Assembly: GCA_020342235.1 (NCBI GenBank)
Contig: CP073212.1
Coordinates: 1,550,001 to 1,614,000 of the forward strand
Reading direction: 5' to 3'
Length of the DNA stretch: 64,000 bases
DNA from: Saccharomycopsis phalli
Lineage: Eukaryota; Ascomycota; Saccharomycetes; Ascoideales; Saccharomycopsidaceae
Part shown: piece by piece, positions 48,858-58,742 of the stretch
How the letters are laid out: each line of letters opens with the position of its first letter
How positions within the stretch are numbered: the first letter of the stretch is position 1
The notes under the pieces: model-generated
What the model saw: the letters and a program-made list of their open reading frames with translations, nothing else
The model's database searches: none
What the model was told of the DNA's origin: nothing
Translations under genes and position numbers: made by a program

Positions 48858-51302
48858 TCATACTATCCAGACCTTGCCCTCGGCAATCATCAACTGGTTC
48901 TTCTCGCTCATCTTGGCCAACGCCTGCTCAAACTCGCCTCTTGAAAATTGTTCTTCCTCGGGCAACTCCTTGTTCACGCGTTCAAACACTAGCTCAAGGG
49001 AACTGCTCTCGTCCTCAAACAACTCGGACTGCATCAAGTGGGACATAATCTTGGAGAAAGCTGCGAGCCGCGACGCCGAAATCGCCTCGTCCTGCTCGAT
49101 ATTCTCTGGGCTCTTGTCCTCGAGCGGCTGTGACTGGCTAGGTTCCGACATGTCAATTTCCGGCTGCAACTTGTCGGCAATGATCTCCTCTGCGTCCTCA
49201 AAGACATCATTCTCGTCATTCTCGTCATCTTCATCCTCATAGACCCTTGGCTTCTTGGTACGTTTCACCTTGACGACCTCCTTGAACAATGCATACCGCA
49301 AGATTTCTTCGGCGACTTTTGCGTCCTTCACTTGCACACGATGGGACAAGCGGGCCTTGGCATGGGCTGTAGCAAGCCGGATGAGGGTTTCCAATGTTCT
49401 TGTAGTGATTGGCGCAGTTTTGCGCTCGTTGTTGTTGAGCACGTCGTTTCTGAGCGACGCAAAGCAGCCGACAATATACTTGGAACTTTCCTCGGTGAGC
49501 ACCGGCTTCACACGCTGCTTTGCATACTGGATGTACTTCCGGATGAACGGGATCAGGAGGATTTGCACCTTGGCGCTTTTTCCCTTGGTGCTCTCGACAT
49601 AGTCTGCGGCTCCGGCATGCAATAACGCACTGAACTTTTCAAACACCACGGTCTGGTCATCCTCCTTGGCTTCTTCGCCGCCAGTGTTCAACGACAAGTT
49701 CTGGAACTGTCTGATTGGCTCTCCCTCGGCGTAGCCCTTTGGAATGTACCTGTGTAGGTTCAAGACATGTTCGCTGATTGCCCGATCACGCTGGTCCGAG
49801 ACATCGTCGGTGACCACAAACAAGAGATCAAACCGCGAGAGAAGCGAATCTGGAAGCGCAATGTTCTGGTGCGGATCCTTGTGCACATCATACTGGCCAA
49901 ACACCGGGTTGGCTGCGGCAATCACGGAACACCGAGCATTCAACGACGTGTGGATACCAGCCTTGGCGATGGTCACGGTCTGCTGCTCCATGACCTCGTG
50001 GATTGCCACCCGATCGACGTCGGACATCTTGTCGAACTCGTCGATGCACACAATACCACGATCCGCAAGCACCATTGCACCAGCCTCGAGCTTTCGCTCG
50101 CCGGTTTCACGGTCAGTCGACACTGCGGCCGTGAGACCAACGCCCGAGGAACCACGGCCTGTGGTTGCAATTGCGAGCGACGCAGTATTGAGCACAAAAC
50201 GAAGCATCTGCGACTTGGCCGTCGACGGGTCGCCGACCATGAGGATGTTGATGTCACCTCTCAAATGAGTGCCATTGGGCAAGTTCTTCTCGACACCTCC
50301 AAGGAGAAGGAGGAGCACCGCCTTCTTAATGTACGCATGGCCATAAATACTTGGGGCCAAACTCTGTGCCATGATTTCAAACACATCCTTCATCCGCGAA
50401 ACCCGGTTGAAGTTCCGGATGTCCACCTCAGTAATGTTCTCGACACTGGCAATACTGCTCAGCACCGTGTGGAACGGGTACACCGCACAAGCAACAAGCA
50501 CGGTCCGAAACGTGTTGGCACTATTAGACCCCCCGCCCATGCTCCGAAACACTCCCACAATCTGCACACGGTCGCCTGGTTTCACCGAGTCCACAAGATC
50601 GTCGTCGAAAATCACCTCCACCGACCGCGGAAGCTGCCCGGGATCCGACTTTTCAGGCATTTCCTGAATCGACACCGTCTGGTGGTCCTTGTACGTCGAA
50701 AACCCATATTCAGTGACTAACTTGTGCCCATCCGGGTCCTCCGTCGGATATATCGCCGCTGAAGATACGGGGCTGAACGACGTCGTTTGGTCGGAGTATT
50801 CCCGATAAAAGAACTTGTGGTTGTAGTCACAGTAATGGACAGACCGTACAACTTTCGGTCGCACAAGAGACGTCCGCGTCACAATGCCCTCCACAGACAC
50901 AAGCTTAAACAAGAACGTCGCCTTGATCGTCTTGGGACTGAGCTGGTGTGACCCAAATGCCCCTTTAAACCCCAACGAAAACGCATCCCGCTCGTTGAAG
51001 CTAATGTCCGGCATCGTACTCGCATCAAAAACAACATTCACAGTCTCCCGCAACGCCCTCTCAGCTGCAGGAAGATATTCTGCCGGGGTTTCAAGAAGCC
51101 CTGTCCAAAATTCCTTGTTCCAGTTGCGAATTTCGTCGATCGACACCGTAAGACGTCGCAAGCCTTTTTGCAACATCACCCGGATCTCCTCCCGGTAATC
51201 CACCGGGTTCGAATCCGATACAGGCAAGTCAAGAAATTCCTGGAACGCACGGACTCGTTCACCAAATAAGGCGTCGTTGGTTTCAAATATTTCTTCGTCC
51301 AT
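48858..51302 (-). CDS. MCM3: DNA replication licensing factor MCM3
   Basis: 814 aa from the ATG at 51302 (an upstream in-frame extension of nine codons lacks an ATG). N-terminal OB/zinc region, then the AAA+ MCM box: Walker A GDPSTAKS (357-364), Walker B DEFDKM (421-426) and arginine finger SRFD (489-492). MCM3-specific words are LVSVEGIVTRTSLVRPK, LRGDINILMVGDPSTAKSQ and MEQQTVTIAKAGIHTSLNAR. The C-terminus has an acidic linker and a winged-helix-like end. It is one of six subunits of the Mcm2-7 helicase loaded at origins in G1. An MCB-like cluster lies about 50 bp upstream. Confidence 0.97.
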   Translation of the reverse strand: MDEEIFETNDALFGERVRAFQEFLDLPVSDSNPVDYREEIRVMLQKGLRRLTVSIDEIRNWNKEFWTGLLETPAEYLPAAERALRETVNVVFDASTMPDISFNERDAFSLGFKGAFGSHQLSPKTIKATFLFKLVSVEGIVTRTSLVRPKVVRSVHYCDYNHKFFYREYSDQTTSFSPVSSAAIYPTEDPDGHKLVTEYGFSTYKDHQTVSIQEMPEKSDPGQLPRSVEVIFDDDLVDSVKPGDRVQIVGVFRSMGGGSNSANTFRTVLVACAVYPFHTVLSSIASVENITEVDIRNFNRVSRMKDVFEIMAQSLAPSIYGHAYIKKAVLLLLLGGVEKNLPNGTHLRGDINILMVGDPSTAKSQMLRFVLNTASLAIATTGRGSSGVGLTAAVSTDRETGERKLEAGAMVLADRGIVCIDEFDKMSDVDRVAIHEVMEQQTVTIAKAGIHTSLNARCSVIAAANPVFGQYDVHKDPHQNIALPDSLLSRFDLLFVVTDDVSDQRDRAISEHVLNLHRYIPKGYAEGEPIRQFQNLSLNTGGEEAKEDDQTVVFEKFSALLHAGAADYVESTKGKSAKVQILLIPFIRKYIQYAKQRVKPVLTEESSKYIVGCFASLRNDVLNNNERKTAPITTRTLETLIRLATAHAKARLSHRVQVKDAKVAEEILRYALFKEVVKVKRTKKPRVYEDEDDENDENDVFEDAEEIIADKLQPEIDMSEPSQSQPLEDKSPENIEQDEAISASRLAAFSKIMSHLMQSELFEDESSSLELVFERVNKELPEEEQFSRGEFEQALAKMSEKNQLMIAEGKVWIV

Positions 51303-51347
51303 TGTACCAAGTGGTATACAGTTTCCCAAGGAGAAGAAAAAAAAATG

Positions 51348-51357
51348 CGCGTCGCGT
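51348..51357 (-). promoter_or_regulatory. MCB-like site upstream of MCM3
   Basis: ACGCGACGCG in gene orientation, 46-55 bp before the ATG. It matches the ACGCG core bound by MBF (Mbp1-Swi6) at G1/S genes in other yeasts; function here is inferred. Confidence 0.5.
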
Positions 51358-51812
51358 TGCTTATGTAATCATTACATAAACAAAACGCTGCATTTGGATG
51401 TCAAGTACTTTTTGGTGATTCTGTTAATGTTTTGCACAAGACGTCTAAAAGGTTTCAAAATAATTGACAATATAAATCCTTTCTGATAATTTTTCTTAAA
51501 TATATTCAAATGAGCTGGTTATTACCATAGACTAATCGATAAATGTCGCTTTTGTCACACTCATATGCTACAAATAACGCTCAGCGAGAATATCCACAAC
51601 ACCCCATACTTCTAAGTGTCAGTCGCTAATTACCAACGGAGAAATGATGTATATTCTTTTTAAGATAACAAGGGCCTGAATAATTGTCGCAATAGATTAA
51701 TAATTTTGTCAGTTTCAACAATTAAACAGTCATGTCATACAATGTTGAAGGATCCATGTACACATTTTTGGGTACTTAATCCTACCAAGTAACATATTTT
51801 TACTAATTTGCA
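51358..51812. other. Intergenic region MCM3 - LRR protein 1
   Basis: No gene seen. The last 60 bp (CATGTACACATTTTTGGGTA ... TTTGCAATG) are related to the region just upstream of the second LRR gene (57090-57149), so the promoter was duplicated too. Confidence 0.5.
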
Positions 51813-53405
51813 ATGCTGGATTTGGTATCGTTGCCTGATTATATCTTACGTGAAATTTGTGAAAGATTACTGAGAATACATTGTGCAAATGTCATTCAAT
51901 TGTTGGGAGATATTACAAGAGCTAGGCACTGTTTGGACATTCTCAAATCCTTTATGTTTGTCAATATTTCTTTTTTTATATGTCCCTACGACATTGATAG
52001 GTTTACATACCTGTACGTCCTCAGGAGAAAAGATAAAAAGCTCACAAGTAGCTTTTTTATATTATTCACAAACACTATAGCAAGTTTTTTTGATGATGGA
52101 AATGGGAAATTTATAAAGAAACTTAAAGTTGTTGATTTTAAATGTTATAATCTACCAAATTCAAAAGTCATTTGGCCAAAGTTAATGAGAAAGTTTTTGA
52201 AAACTTGTTATATTTTAGAGGATTTAAACTTAATGAAAACACGGTCCTGTAAACTCGGAAGCCTTTATCAATTTTCAAAATTAAAGGAACTTGAAATGCA
52301 ACATTGGGATTGGAGGTCACTAGGCCAGCTGAAGATATGCTCCACTTTAGAATCATTAAAAGTAATTAACGCGGGAGCAGCAGAAGCCGATGGACTTCAA
52401 ATGGATATTCCAATTCTGCTAAGTTTTCCTAGATTGAAAATTTTAACAGTGAAATCAGGCAATACTTTGTCATTAATGGCTATCAGGAAAATAACTTGCC
52501 CAAATTTACAGAAATTTACCTTTCATGATACATCTGATATTGGCCACAAGAATATAATCAAATTCTGTCTACCAAGTGTGCAAGAGGTATATATTAATTT
52601 AAAAAATTTGAGTGACAGTTTGGATATTTTCAGTTTCTTCAATTGCCTGAGTAGTATAGAAAGTTTACACTTTGGTGAATGTTACAAACAGGTTGCAAAT
52701 CTAAAGCTGATACTTCCCCTTATAAGATTAAAGAAACTAACAATTGAACAGTCCCAAGTATTAAATATAGAGAGTCTAAAATACATGAACTCACTCAAGA
52801 CACTAACATTGGTTTGTCCCACCAGTTATAACGTCCCATCGTTAGGTGCTCAAAAGTTGGAGGAAGTACATTTAAGATGTCAGAGTCTCAGGGCCATAAG
52901 TCGATTTCATGGGTATTCAAAGGTCAAAAAGTTAAGTCTCCGGAATATTAGACTCATCTCGATTAATTTGGTAGGATTGGCAGGAGTTGAAATTCTCGAT
53001 CTTCAAGAATCAAGCCTTAGATATGTACCAGATTTTTCCAAGATGAAATCATTAAGAGAACTTATTTATAATAAGAATTATTTATTGGCAAATGCAAGAA
53101 GTGGAGGATTTCATTGTTTGGAGAAGCTTGAATTAAGATGGGTCAAAGGAGAACAGAGACAGAGTTGGATTGAGGAATTGTGCATGAGGTTTCCAAAAAT
53201 TAAGATTGAACTTATACCAACAGATGTAGGAACAGAAAACAAGCTATTCATGTATTATAACCGGGTTCTTAATAACTTCATGATGGATATCAATGGAATC
53301 AGTTCTCTATCGTGGAGTGGAGAATATAGACAATATACTATTGAGAATGAGTCTCGTCATATAAAGGATTATTATTCAATTCTGATTAATCCAAAGGTAC
53401 CATGA
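51813..53405 (+). CDS. F-box-like leucine-rich repeat protein, copy 1
   Basis: 530 aa. The N-terminus LVSLPDYILREICERLL fits the start of an F-box (L-x-x-L-P-x-x-I-L). The rest consists of irregular leucine-rich repeats (LKELEMQHWDW, LESLKVINAG, LKILTVKSGN, VEILDLQESSL). No signal peptide or membrane segment. If the F-box is real it would bind Skp1 and present substrates to an SCF ubiquitin ligase through the LRR face; this is inference. A paralogue lies at 57147. Similarity is patchy: N-terminus (1-145) and the middle (about 250-330) have diverged, while about 146-245 and 340-500 are nearly identical. Confidence 0.75.
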   Translation: MLDLVSLPDYILREICERLLRIHCANVIQLLGDITRARHCLDILKSFMFVNISFFICPYDIDRFTYLYVLRRKDKKLTSSFFILFTNTIASFFDDGNGKFIKKLKVVDFKCYNLPNSKVIWPKLMRKFLKTCYILEDLNLMKTRSCKLGSLYQFSKLKELEMQHWDWRSLGQLKICSTLESLKVINAGAAEADGLQMDIPILLSFPRLKILTVKSGNTLSLMAIRKITCPNLQKFTFHDTSDIGHKNIIKFCLPSVQEVYINLKNLSDSLDIFSFFNCLSSIESLHFGECYKQVANLKLILPLIRLKKLTIEQSQVLNIESLKYMNSLKTLTLVCPTSYNVPSLGAQKLEEVHLRCQSLRAISRFHGYSKVKKLSLRNIRLISINLVGLAGVEILDLQESSLRYVPDFSKMKSLRELIYNKNYLLANARSGGFHCLEKLELRWVKGEQRQSWIEELCMRFPKIKIELIPTDVGTENKLFMYYNRVLNNFMMDINGISSLSWSGEYRQYTIENESRHIKDYYSILINPKVP

Positions 53406-53703
53406 TGGCGTCACATAGTGATAAGTTAGTCAGCTGTTCTGAGTTATGTTGAATATACAATACACTGAGGTTTTGGTATTTGGTACTTTAGCGAATTGTA
53501 AAATCTAACAAGCTTTGGAACCTGTCTTGTCAAAAAACTTGGTTTACTTTAGTTAGTTTTTCGTTACCCTCATCAGTCAGAAACTGATTGTTACACAGAG
53601 TTGAAGCTATGAATTTATTATTTGTTAGCTATGCAAATAGAGAACCGAAGTTCTAGTTAGACAGGTACCTCTGAGTAATGTTATGGTCTTCCAGGCGTAC
53701 ATT

Positions 53704-54366
53704 CTAGTCTTCCAGGGATACCACCTCAACCAGGAAACCAGTGAGATCTTCTGACATCCCGCTATCCAACTGGAGCGGATCAATGACCATTAGCCTCCGT
53801 GGATCACAGATACCGTCCTTTATAGTCCAGCCCTTTAGCAAAGTAGGATCATATCGACAAAGTAGCTTTAATAAAGTATATCTCATAAATGTTTGATACC
53901 GTCTATTATCAGCATAGAAACTTCCATATCTTTCAGCAATTTTTGATATTTGACCTAGCATACGCTCTGCCATACGTGAATCCCTGGAGGCTCTATAAAT
54001 AGAGTTCCGAAATTCAATTAGCTTAGAAGCAGAATTTCTTGTAAATCTTTCCAAGTGATCAATATTGACCAAATTTGGCTCCAAACTGCCATTATCAAAA
54101 GTGATCTGCTCAGCCGTTCCAATGAGATTAGTCCAGTCGTTATCCCATGGACTCTGGAAGAGTAATTTGACAATTAGTTCGGTCAGTAGATGATCCAACT
54201 TTTCAATATATGAATCGTTGAAAATCAAACCTATTTGCTGAACAATCTTTTCAAACAGCTCGTGATCTCGTGGAATGAGAGGTGCTATCCGTTGAAGAAT
54301 TGAGCAACTGATATTATAAATGGTGAAAAATAATTCTTGTGTGAAATAAAATTTTTTAATAGTCAT
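53704..54366 (-). CDS. Small probably secreted protein of unknown family, copy A
   Basis: 220 aa from the ATG at 54366. The frame extends further upstream to 54546, but the TATA box 31 bp before this ATG matches that of copy B. The N-terminus (MTIKKFYFTQELFFTIYNISCS) is weakly signal-like. The core shared with the divergent gene at 54911 comprises KLDHLLTELIVKLLFQSPWD, a TAEQITF block, NIDHLERFTRNSASKLIEFR, QISKIAERY and RYTLLKLLCRYDPTLLKGWT. It is all-helical in appearance. I do not recognise the family, and the function is unknown. Confidence 0.65.
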   Translation of the reverse strand: MTIKKFYFTQELFFTIYNISCSILQRIAPLIPRDHELFEKIVQQIGLIFNDSYIEKLDHLLTELIVKLLFQSPWDNDWTNLIGTAEQITFDNGSLEPNLVNIDHLERFTRNSASKLIEFRNSIYRASRDSRMAERMLGQISKIAERYGSFYADNRRYQTFMRYTLLKLLCRYDPTLLKGWTIKDGICDPRRLMVIDPLQLDSGMSEDLTGFLVEVVSLED

Positions 54367-54396
54367 CAGTTTACCAACTACTATGTTGCACAGTGG

Positions 54397-54404
54397 TTTA
54401 TATA
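54397..54404 (-). promoter_or_regulatory. TATA box, unknown protein copy A
   Basis: TATATAAA within the 16-bp word AAATACTATATAAACC, identical to that of copy B; 31 bp before the ATG at 54366. Confidence 0.6.
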
Positions 54405-54864
54405 GTATTTTCAACTGCCTTTGTTCGGTATATGTGACGCATGTCAATGCATGTGAGAACGAAAACTGGTGATGCCTGCTTATAAAGTGACAAAAAAGTA
54501 AGAGGAGAAACCTAGGAAATCTGTATTTAATTCCATTATGAGCCAAGATCCTGCCATATTAGATAGTAATAATTTTGCTGGGTTTGTTCTTGTTTGGTCT
54601 TGCATGCAAAATTGGAATATCGATGAAGTACAACATTGGGGAAGGCATAAATAAAAGATTCAACAAAATTGGCATGTCGATTTATATGCCAACACCTTTT
54701 ACAAATTACTCCGACAGTTGTAATTTATTAATAGAATACAGCCAAAGCGATATACTTAGAATGCTACATTGTTTGTTCAGAATCACTTTCGAGTTGCAGC
54801 CTGCAAATATCTTGGTATGCATTGCAATTTCATGCAGAAATCAAACAAGGGCAAGATAAAATAC

Positions 54865-54872
54865 TATATAAA
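54865..54872 (+). promoter_or_regulatory. TATA box, unknown protein copy B
   Basis: TATATAAA within AAATACTATATAAACC; 39 bp separate it from the ATG at 54911. Confidence 0.6.
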
Positions 54873-54910
54873 CCGGCAAGTGCACTACAATAATTCACAA
54901 ACTTGTTGAA

Positions 54911-55495
54911 ATGAAAGGTGCAAAAAATACACTGGTATTACTCTTTGCTATATACAGCAATTGTTCCATCATTCTTAAGCAAAGTGAGTCAATCAGCCTG
55001 GACTGTGGACACCGGCTTGAGGAATTTATCAAGCAAGTTAATTTACAATTCTACAGTTATGATGACGACAAGCTAGATTATATACAGACTGAATTAATTA
55101 TAAAATTACTCTGCCACAATCCATGGGACAGTTCTTGGGAAAATACCTACCGAACAGCTAAGGAGATTACCTTTATTAACGAGATATCTCCAAATATTTC
55201 GATAGATGTTAACCACTTAGAAAGGTTCTCACGAGAATCTGCAACTGAATTAATTTCATTCAGGGACTCCATAAGCGGAACCTCCAGGTGCCCAGACGCA
55301 GCCAAGTGTACTCTCCTTCAAATATCAAAAATTGCTCAAAAGTACACGGATTTAACTGAAAATGGCCTCATTTTTCGGTGTCTTTTAAGATACACATTAC
55401 TCAAACTACTTTGTCGATACAACTCTTTTCTGCTAAACAGCTGGACTGTCAATAATGGTATACCTTGTCCGGAACATCTGATGTTTACTGAATGA
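54911..55495 (+). CDS. Small probably secreted protein of unknown family, copy B
   Basis: 194 aa. A signal-peptide-like N-terminus (MKGAKNTLVLLFAIYSNCS) precedes the same core as copy A: KLDYIQTELIIKLLCHNPWD, TAKEITF, DVNHLERFSRESATELISFR, QISKIAQKY, RYTLLKLLCRYNSFLLNSWT. The two proteins are clearly homologous but well diverged, arranged head to head, and lie between the two LRR paralogues. No enzymatic motif is visible. A lineage-specific secreted or vacuolar factor is possible; function unknown. Confidence 0.72.
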   Translation: MKGAKNTLVLLFAIYSNCSIILKQSESISLDCGHRLEEFIKQVNLQFYSYDDDKLDYIQTELIIKLLCHNPWDSSWENTYRTAKEITFINEISPNISIDVNHLERFSRESATELISFRDSISGTSRCPDAAKCTLLQISKIAQKYTDLTENGLIFRCLLRYTLLKLLCRYNSFLLNSWTVNNGIPCPEHLMFTE

Positions 55496-56035
55496 CCACA
55501 ACAGAATAATGATGGTTCAAATAGCTACCATGGTCAGTAAATAATTATCAGAGAACCATCAAAGTAACAAATCATGTGTGTGATTAATACGACTGATCCT
55601 TGCTCTTGATAAATAGCTATAACATAATGTAACTAATCGCATTTTTAGCATTTCTTGTATGACTGTGGTGACATCTATTAGCATCACCATTACGGGGAAC
55701 TATATTAAGTAATTCGCGCTTGACAGCAGTCTTAATTCACCAAAAATCATGGTTTGTGTTCCTGGTTCGTAAGAACAGTGTTCAAAACAATTGACTGACT
55801 GGGTTAACCTGCGTTATCCGGGTAATTGTATTTCTCAGATTGAATATGAGAAGGATCTAAATAGAAATAAAAAGTAATCAAGAAACGACGAAAAATAATT
55901 AAGGTTCTATTTATTAAGTAACAGTTCACCATGGATATAATCGAAAGAAATACCTGATTACTATGATTAATCTGGTCCCGGAATGAATTTACCCCATAAC
56001 AAGGAACCGCAAAATGATCTTCCCTTGCCGATAAG
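55496..56035. other. Intergenic region right of the unknown pair
   Basis: No gene supported. The minus-strand 114-codon frame at 55804-56148 is made largely of the tandem repeats inside the adjacent LTR. Confidence 0.5.
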
Positions 56036-56313
56036 TGTTGAAGATGTCGAAGATCTGAGAGATTAAGGAGACCGTCCTGTTGAAGATCTGAGAGATTAAG
56101 GAGATCGTCCTGTGGAAGATCTGAGAGATTAAGGAGATCATCCATCATACATTAAGGAGATCACCGGTACAGACATCTGAAGTTAAGGATAACTGAATGC
56201 ATCTTAGAGAATAATATAAATAGGACAGAAAATAACTAGAATAGTAACAAGAAGATGAATTATCTATAATAGTAGATATGGTTGCCATAAGGATCTGTGT
56301 TGGGATTTCGACA
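56036..56313 (+). mobile_element. Solo LTR, family 3
   Basis: 278 bp, TGTTGAAG ... TTTCGACA, perfect 5-bp duplication ATAAG (56031-56035 and 56314-56318). It contains a roughly 30-bp unit (GAAGATCTGAGAGATTAAGG) in three tandem copies near its start and a TATAAATAGG box. Confidence 0.87.
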
Positions 56314-56475
56314 ATAAGGACTCAAGATCAGCAGCCAACTGTTAACAATATAAAATCACACTATGTTTGAATTAATTTATTTTCAATTATCCTATACTTT
56401 ACCGAGAAGTCTAAACCAAGTACATCTGCCCGAGACCTTCACAGACATCATCATTACAAAACAGACATTCAAAAT

Positions 56476-56779
56476 TGTCGGAGTTTATAGTTTTAGACTT
56501 ATTAGCCATAGTATTATGATAAACTATAAACTACTTAATTATTTGTTTTGTTCCTTTAGGATATGGATAACCGGATTGGGCTCTGCTAGATATAATGTCT
56601 AGCTTGAATTGTTTAGGTAAGTCGTGTTTTCTATAAGAAGGAAGTCCTCCTTATATAGATGTTTGGAGGTTATCCGAGGGATTAATCCTCCAATAGAATT
56701 GAGAACAATTATAATAGCAATGATGTGATCATGAAGCTAGAATTTACAACCGTGGGTCCTTTATATAGCCGTGGTGACA
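56476..56779 (+). mobile_element. Solo LTR, family 2 (right end approximate)
   Basis: Starts TGTCGGAGTTTATAG and shares CTATAAACTACTTAATTATT and the CTCCTTATATAGA box with 15630-15974. The second half is more diverged, so the right end is uncertain. Old copy. Confidence 0.6.
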
Positions 56780-57146
56780 ATAAGGCCCCAACTACCCTCC
56801 TGAATTTAAAGCTAAATGCTTCTAAAGGTATAGATTTAAATTCTCAAGCCACTAATTAAACTATAAACTGGCCTGAAGTTCATGAACAAGTGGAAACAAA
56901 GAATCGCCCGAAACAACTTTCCTTTGGCCATGTCTCTTTTAAAACTATAATACCAATCATAAAATGCTAATACATGACATTAATTGATATCTCAAGCTGA
57001 AGATATCCCAAAGACTGGACTAGGTGTTTATTGGGCACATAGTTATTAGTATATGTCATTACTCGACTCATTGGAATTTTGAAGGATTCATGTACACATC
57101 TCACAGTATTTAATCTTACGCGTTGACTTATTCTTTCCAATTTGCA
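56780..57146. other. Upstream region of LRR protein 2
   Basis: No gene. The promoter-proximal 60 bp is related to that of LRR protein 1. Confidence 0.45.
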
Positions 57147-58742
57147 ATGCTGGACTTAGTATCGTTGCCCGAGAATATCCTTTACGAAGTCTGTGAAAGA
57201 TTATCAAGAATGGGTTGCTCAACTGCCATTGAAATATCGATTGAGCTCATTAGGGCAAAGCACAGTTTGACAGTTTTTCAATCCTGTATGTTTAACAATG
57301 TTGCTTTTTTTGTACACCCCTATAACTTTTACAGGCTTAAAAAATATAATATAATTAAAAAAAGACAAAAAAAACTTTCTGGTGGTTTCTTTATATTGTT
57401 CTCGGATACAATTGCAAACTTCTTCAATGATAATCTTGGTAAATATGTTAGCAGATTCCAAATTCTAGAAGAAAATCTTTATTTCGCGGGAATCTCAGAA
57501 ATCAATTTGCCGAGGCGTATCAGAAAGTTTTTAAAGAACTGTCATCGTTTGCGGGCTTTGAATTTATTGAATACCCGATTTTGTAAATTTGGAAGCCTTT
57601 ATCAATTTTCAAAATTAAAGGAACTTGAAATGCAACATTGGGATTGGAAGCCACTAGGCCAGCTGAAGATATGTTCCACTTTAGAATCATTAAAAGTAAT
57701 TAATTCAGCAGCAGCACAAGCCGATGAACTACAAATGGATATTCCAATTCTGCTAAGTTTTCCTAGATTGAAAACTTTAACAGTGAAATCAGGCAATGCT
57801 TTGTCATTAATGGCTATCAGGAAAATAACTTGCCCAAATTTACAGAAATTTACCTTTCATGATACATCTGATATTGGCCACAAGAATTTAATAAAATTCT
57901 GTCTACCACGCGTGCAAGAAGTAACTATTTGCTTACAATTTAATCATGACTCCCATGTTTCTAGATTCTTCGATTGCCTGTGTGAGATAAAAATTTTGCG
58001 CTTTAGCGAATGTCGTTCACTGGAGATAGACCTAAAGATAGTACTTTCACTTATAAGATTAAAGAGACTAACAATTGAAAAGTGCCAAATACTAAATCCA
58101 GAGAGTCTAAAATACGTGAAATCACTCAAGACACTAACATTGGATTGCCTTAACAGTAATAATGTCCCATCGTTGGGTGCTCAAAAGTTGGAGGAAGTGT
58201 ATTTAAGATGCCAGAGTCTCAGGGCCATAAGTCGATTTCATGGGTATTCAAAGGTCAAAAAGTTAAGTCTCCGGAATATTAGACTCACCTCGATTAATTT
58301 GGTAGGATTGAAAGGAGTTGAAATTCTCGATCTTCAAGAATCAAGCCTTAGACATGTACCAGATTTTTCCAAGATGAAATCATTAAGAGAGCTTGTTTAT
58401 AATAAGAATTATTTATTGGCAAACGCAGAAAGTGGAGGATTTCATTGTTTGGAGAAGCTCGAATTAAGATGGGTCAAAGGAGAACAGAGACAGAGTTGGA
58501 TTGAGGAATTATGCGTGAGGTTTCCAAAAATTCAGATTGAACTTATACCAACAGATGTAGGAACGGAAAACAAGCTATTCAGGTATTATAACCGGGTTCT
58601 TAATAACTTCATGATGGATATCAATGGAATCAATTCTCTATCATGGAGTGGAGAATACAGACAACATATTGTTACCAACTGTAAAACCGGTCTTGCTGGG
58701 GTCACTCACAATCATTGGATTTCTGCTGGCCGCCGTAATTAA
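57147..58742 (+). CDS. F-box-like leucine-rich repeat protein, copy 2
   Basis: 531 aa from the ATG at 57147, chosen to match copy 1 (MLDLVSLP). F-box-like start LVSLPENILYEVCERL, then LRRs as in copy 1. Two long blocks (LGQLKICSTLESLKVIN ... IKFCLP and VPSLGAQKLEEV ... SLSWSGEYRQ) are almost identical to copy 1 at the DNA level. The N-terminal 145 residues, an internal segment and the last 25 residues differ strongly. The C-terminus (TGLAGVTHNHWISAGRRN) has no counterpart in copy 1. Function as for copy 1, inferred. Confidence 0.75.
   Translation: MLDLVSLPENILYEVCERLSRMGCSTAIEISIELIRAKHSLTVFQSCMFNNVAFFVHPYNFYRLKKYNIIKKRQKKLSGGFFILFSDTIANFFNDNLGKYVSRFQILEENLYFAGISEINLPRRIRKFLKNCHRLRALNLLNTRFCKFGSLYQFSKLKELEMQHWDWKPLGQLKICSTLESLKVINSAAAQADELQMDIPILLSFPRLKTLTVKSGNALSLMAIRKITCPNLQKFTFHDTSDIGHKNLIKFCLPRVQEVTICLQFNHDSHVSRFFDCLCEIKILRFSECRSLEIDLKIVLSLIRLKRLTIEKCQILNPESLKYVKSLKTLTLDCLNSNNVPSLGAQKLEEVYLRCQSLRAISRFHGYSKVKKLSLRNIRLTSINLVGLKGVEILDLQESSLRHVPDFSKMKSLRELVYNKNYLLANAESGGFHCLEKLELRWVKGEQRQSWIEELCVRFPKIQIELIPTDVGTENKLFRYYNRVLNNFMMDINGINSLSWSGEYRQHIVTNCKTGLAGVTHNHWISAGRRN

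Larger units (their letters stand above)
54367..54910. other. Divergent promoter region of the unknown pair
   Basis: 544 bp. Both ends carry AAATACTATATAAACC in the orientation of their own gene (TATA at 54397-54404 minus, 54865-54872 plus). The 94-codon frame at 54575 has no support. Confidence 0.5.

Noticed and set aside
54575-54859. 94-codon plus-strand frame in the divergent promoter
   Set aside because: No homology to the flanking pair, no domain, and it occupies their shared promoter region.
55804-56148. 114-codon minus-strand frame with LLNLSDL repeats
   Set aside because: The repeats are the tandem 30-bp units at the start of a solo LTR; the rest has no protein character.
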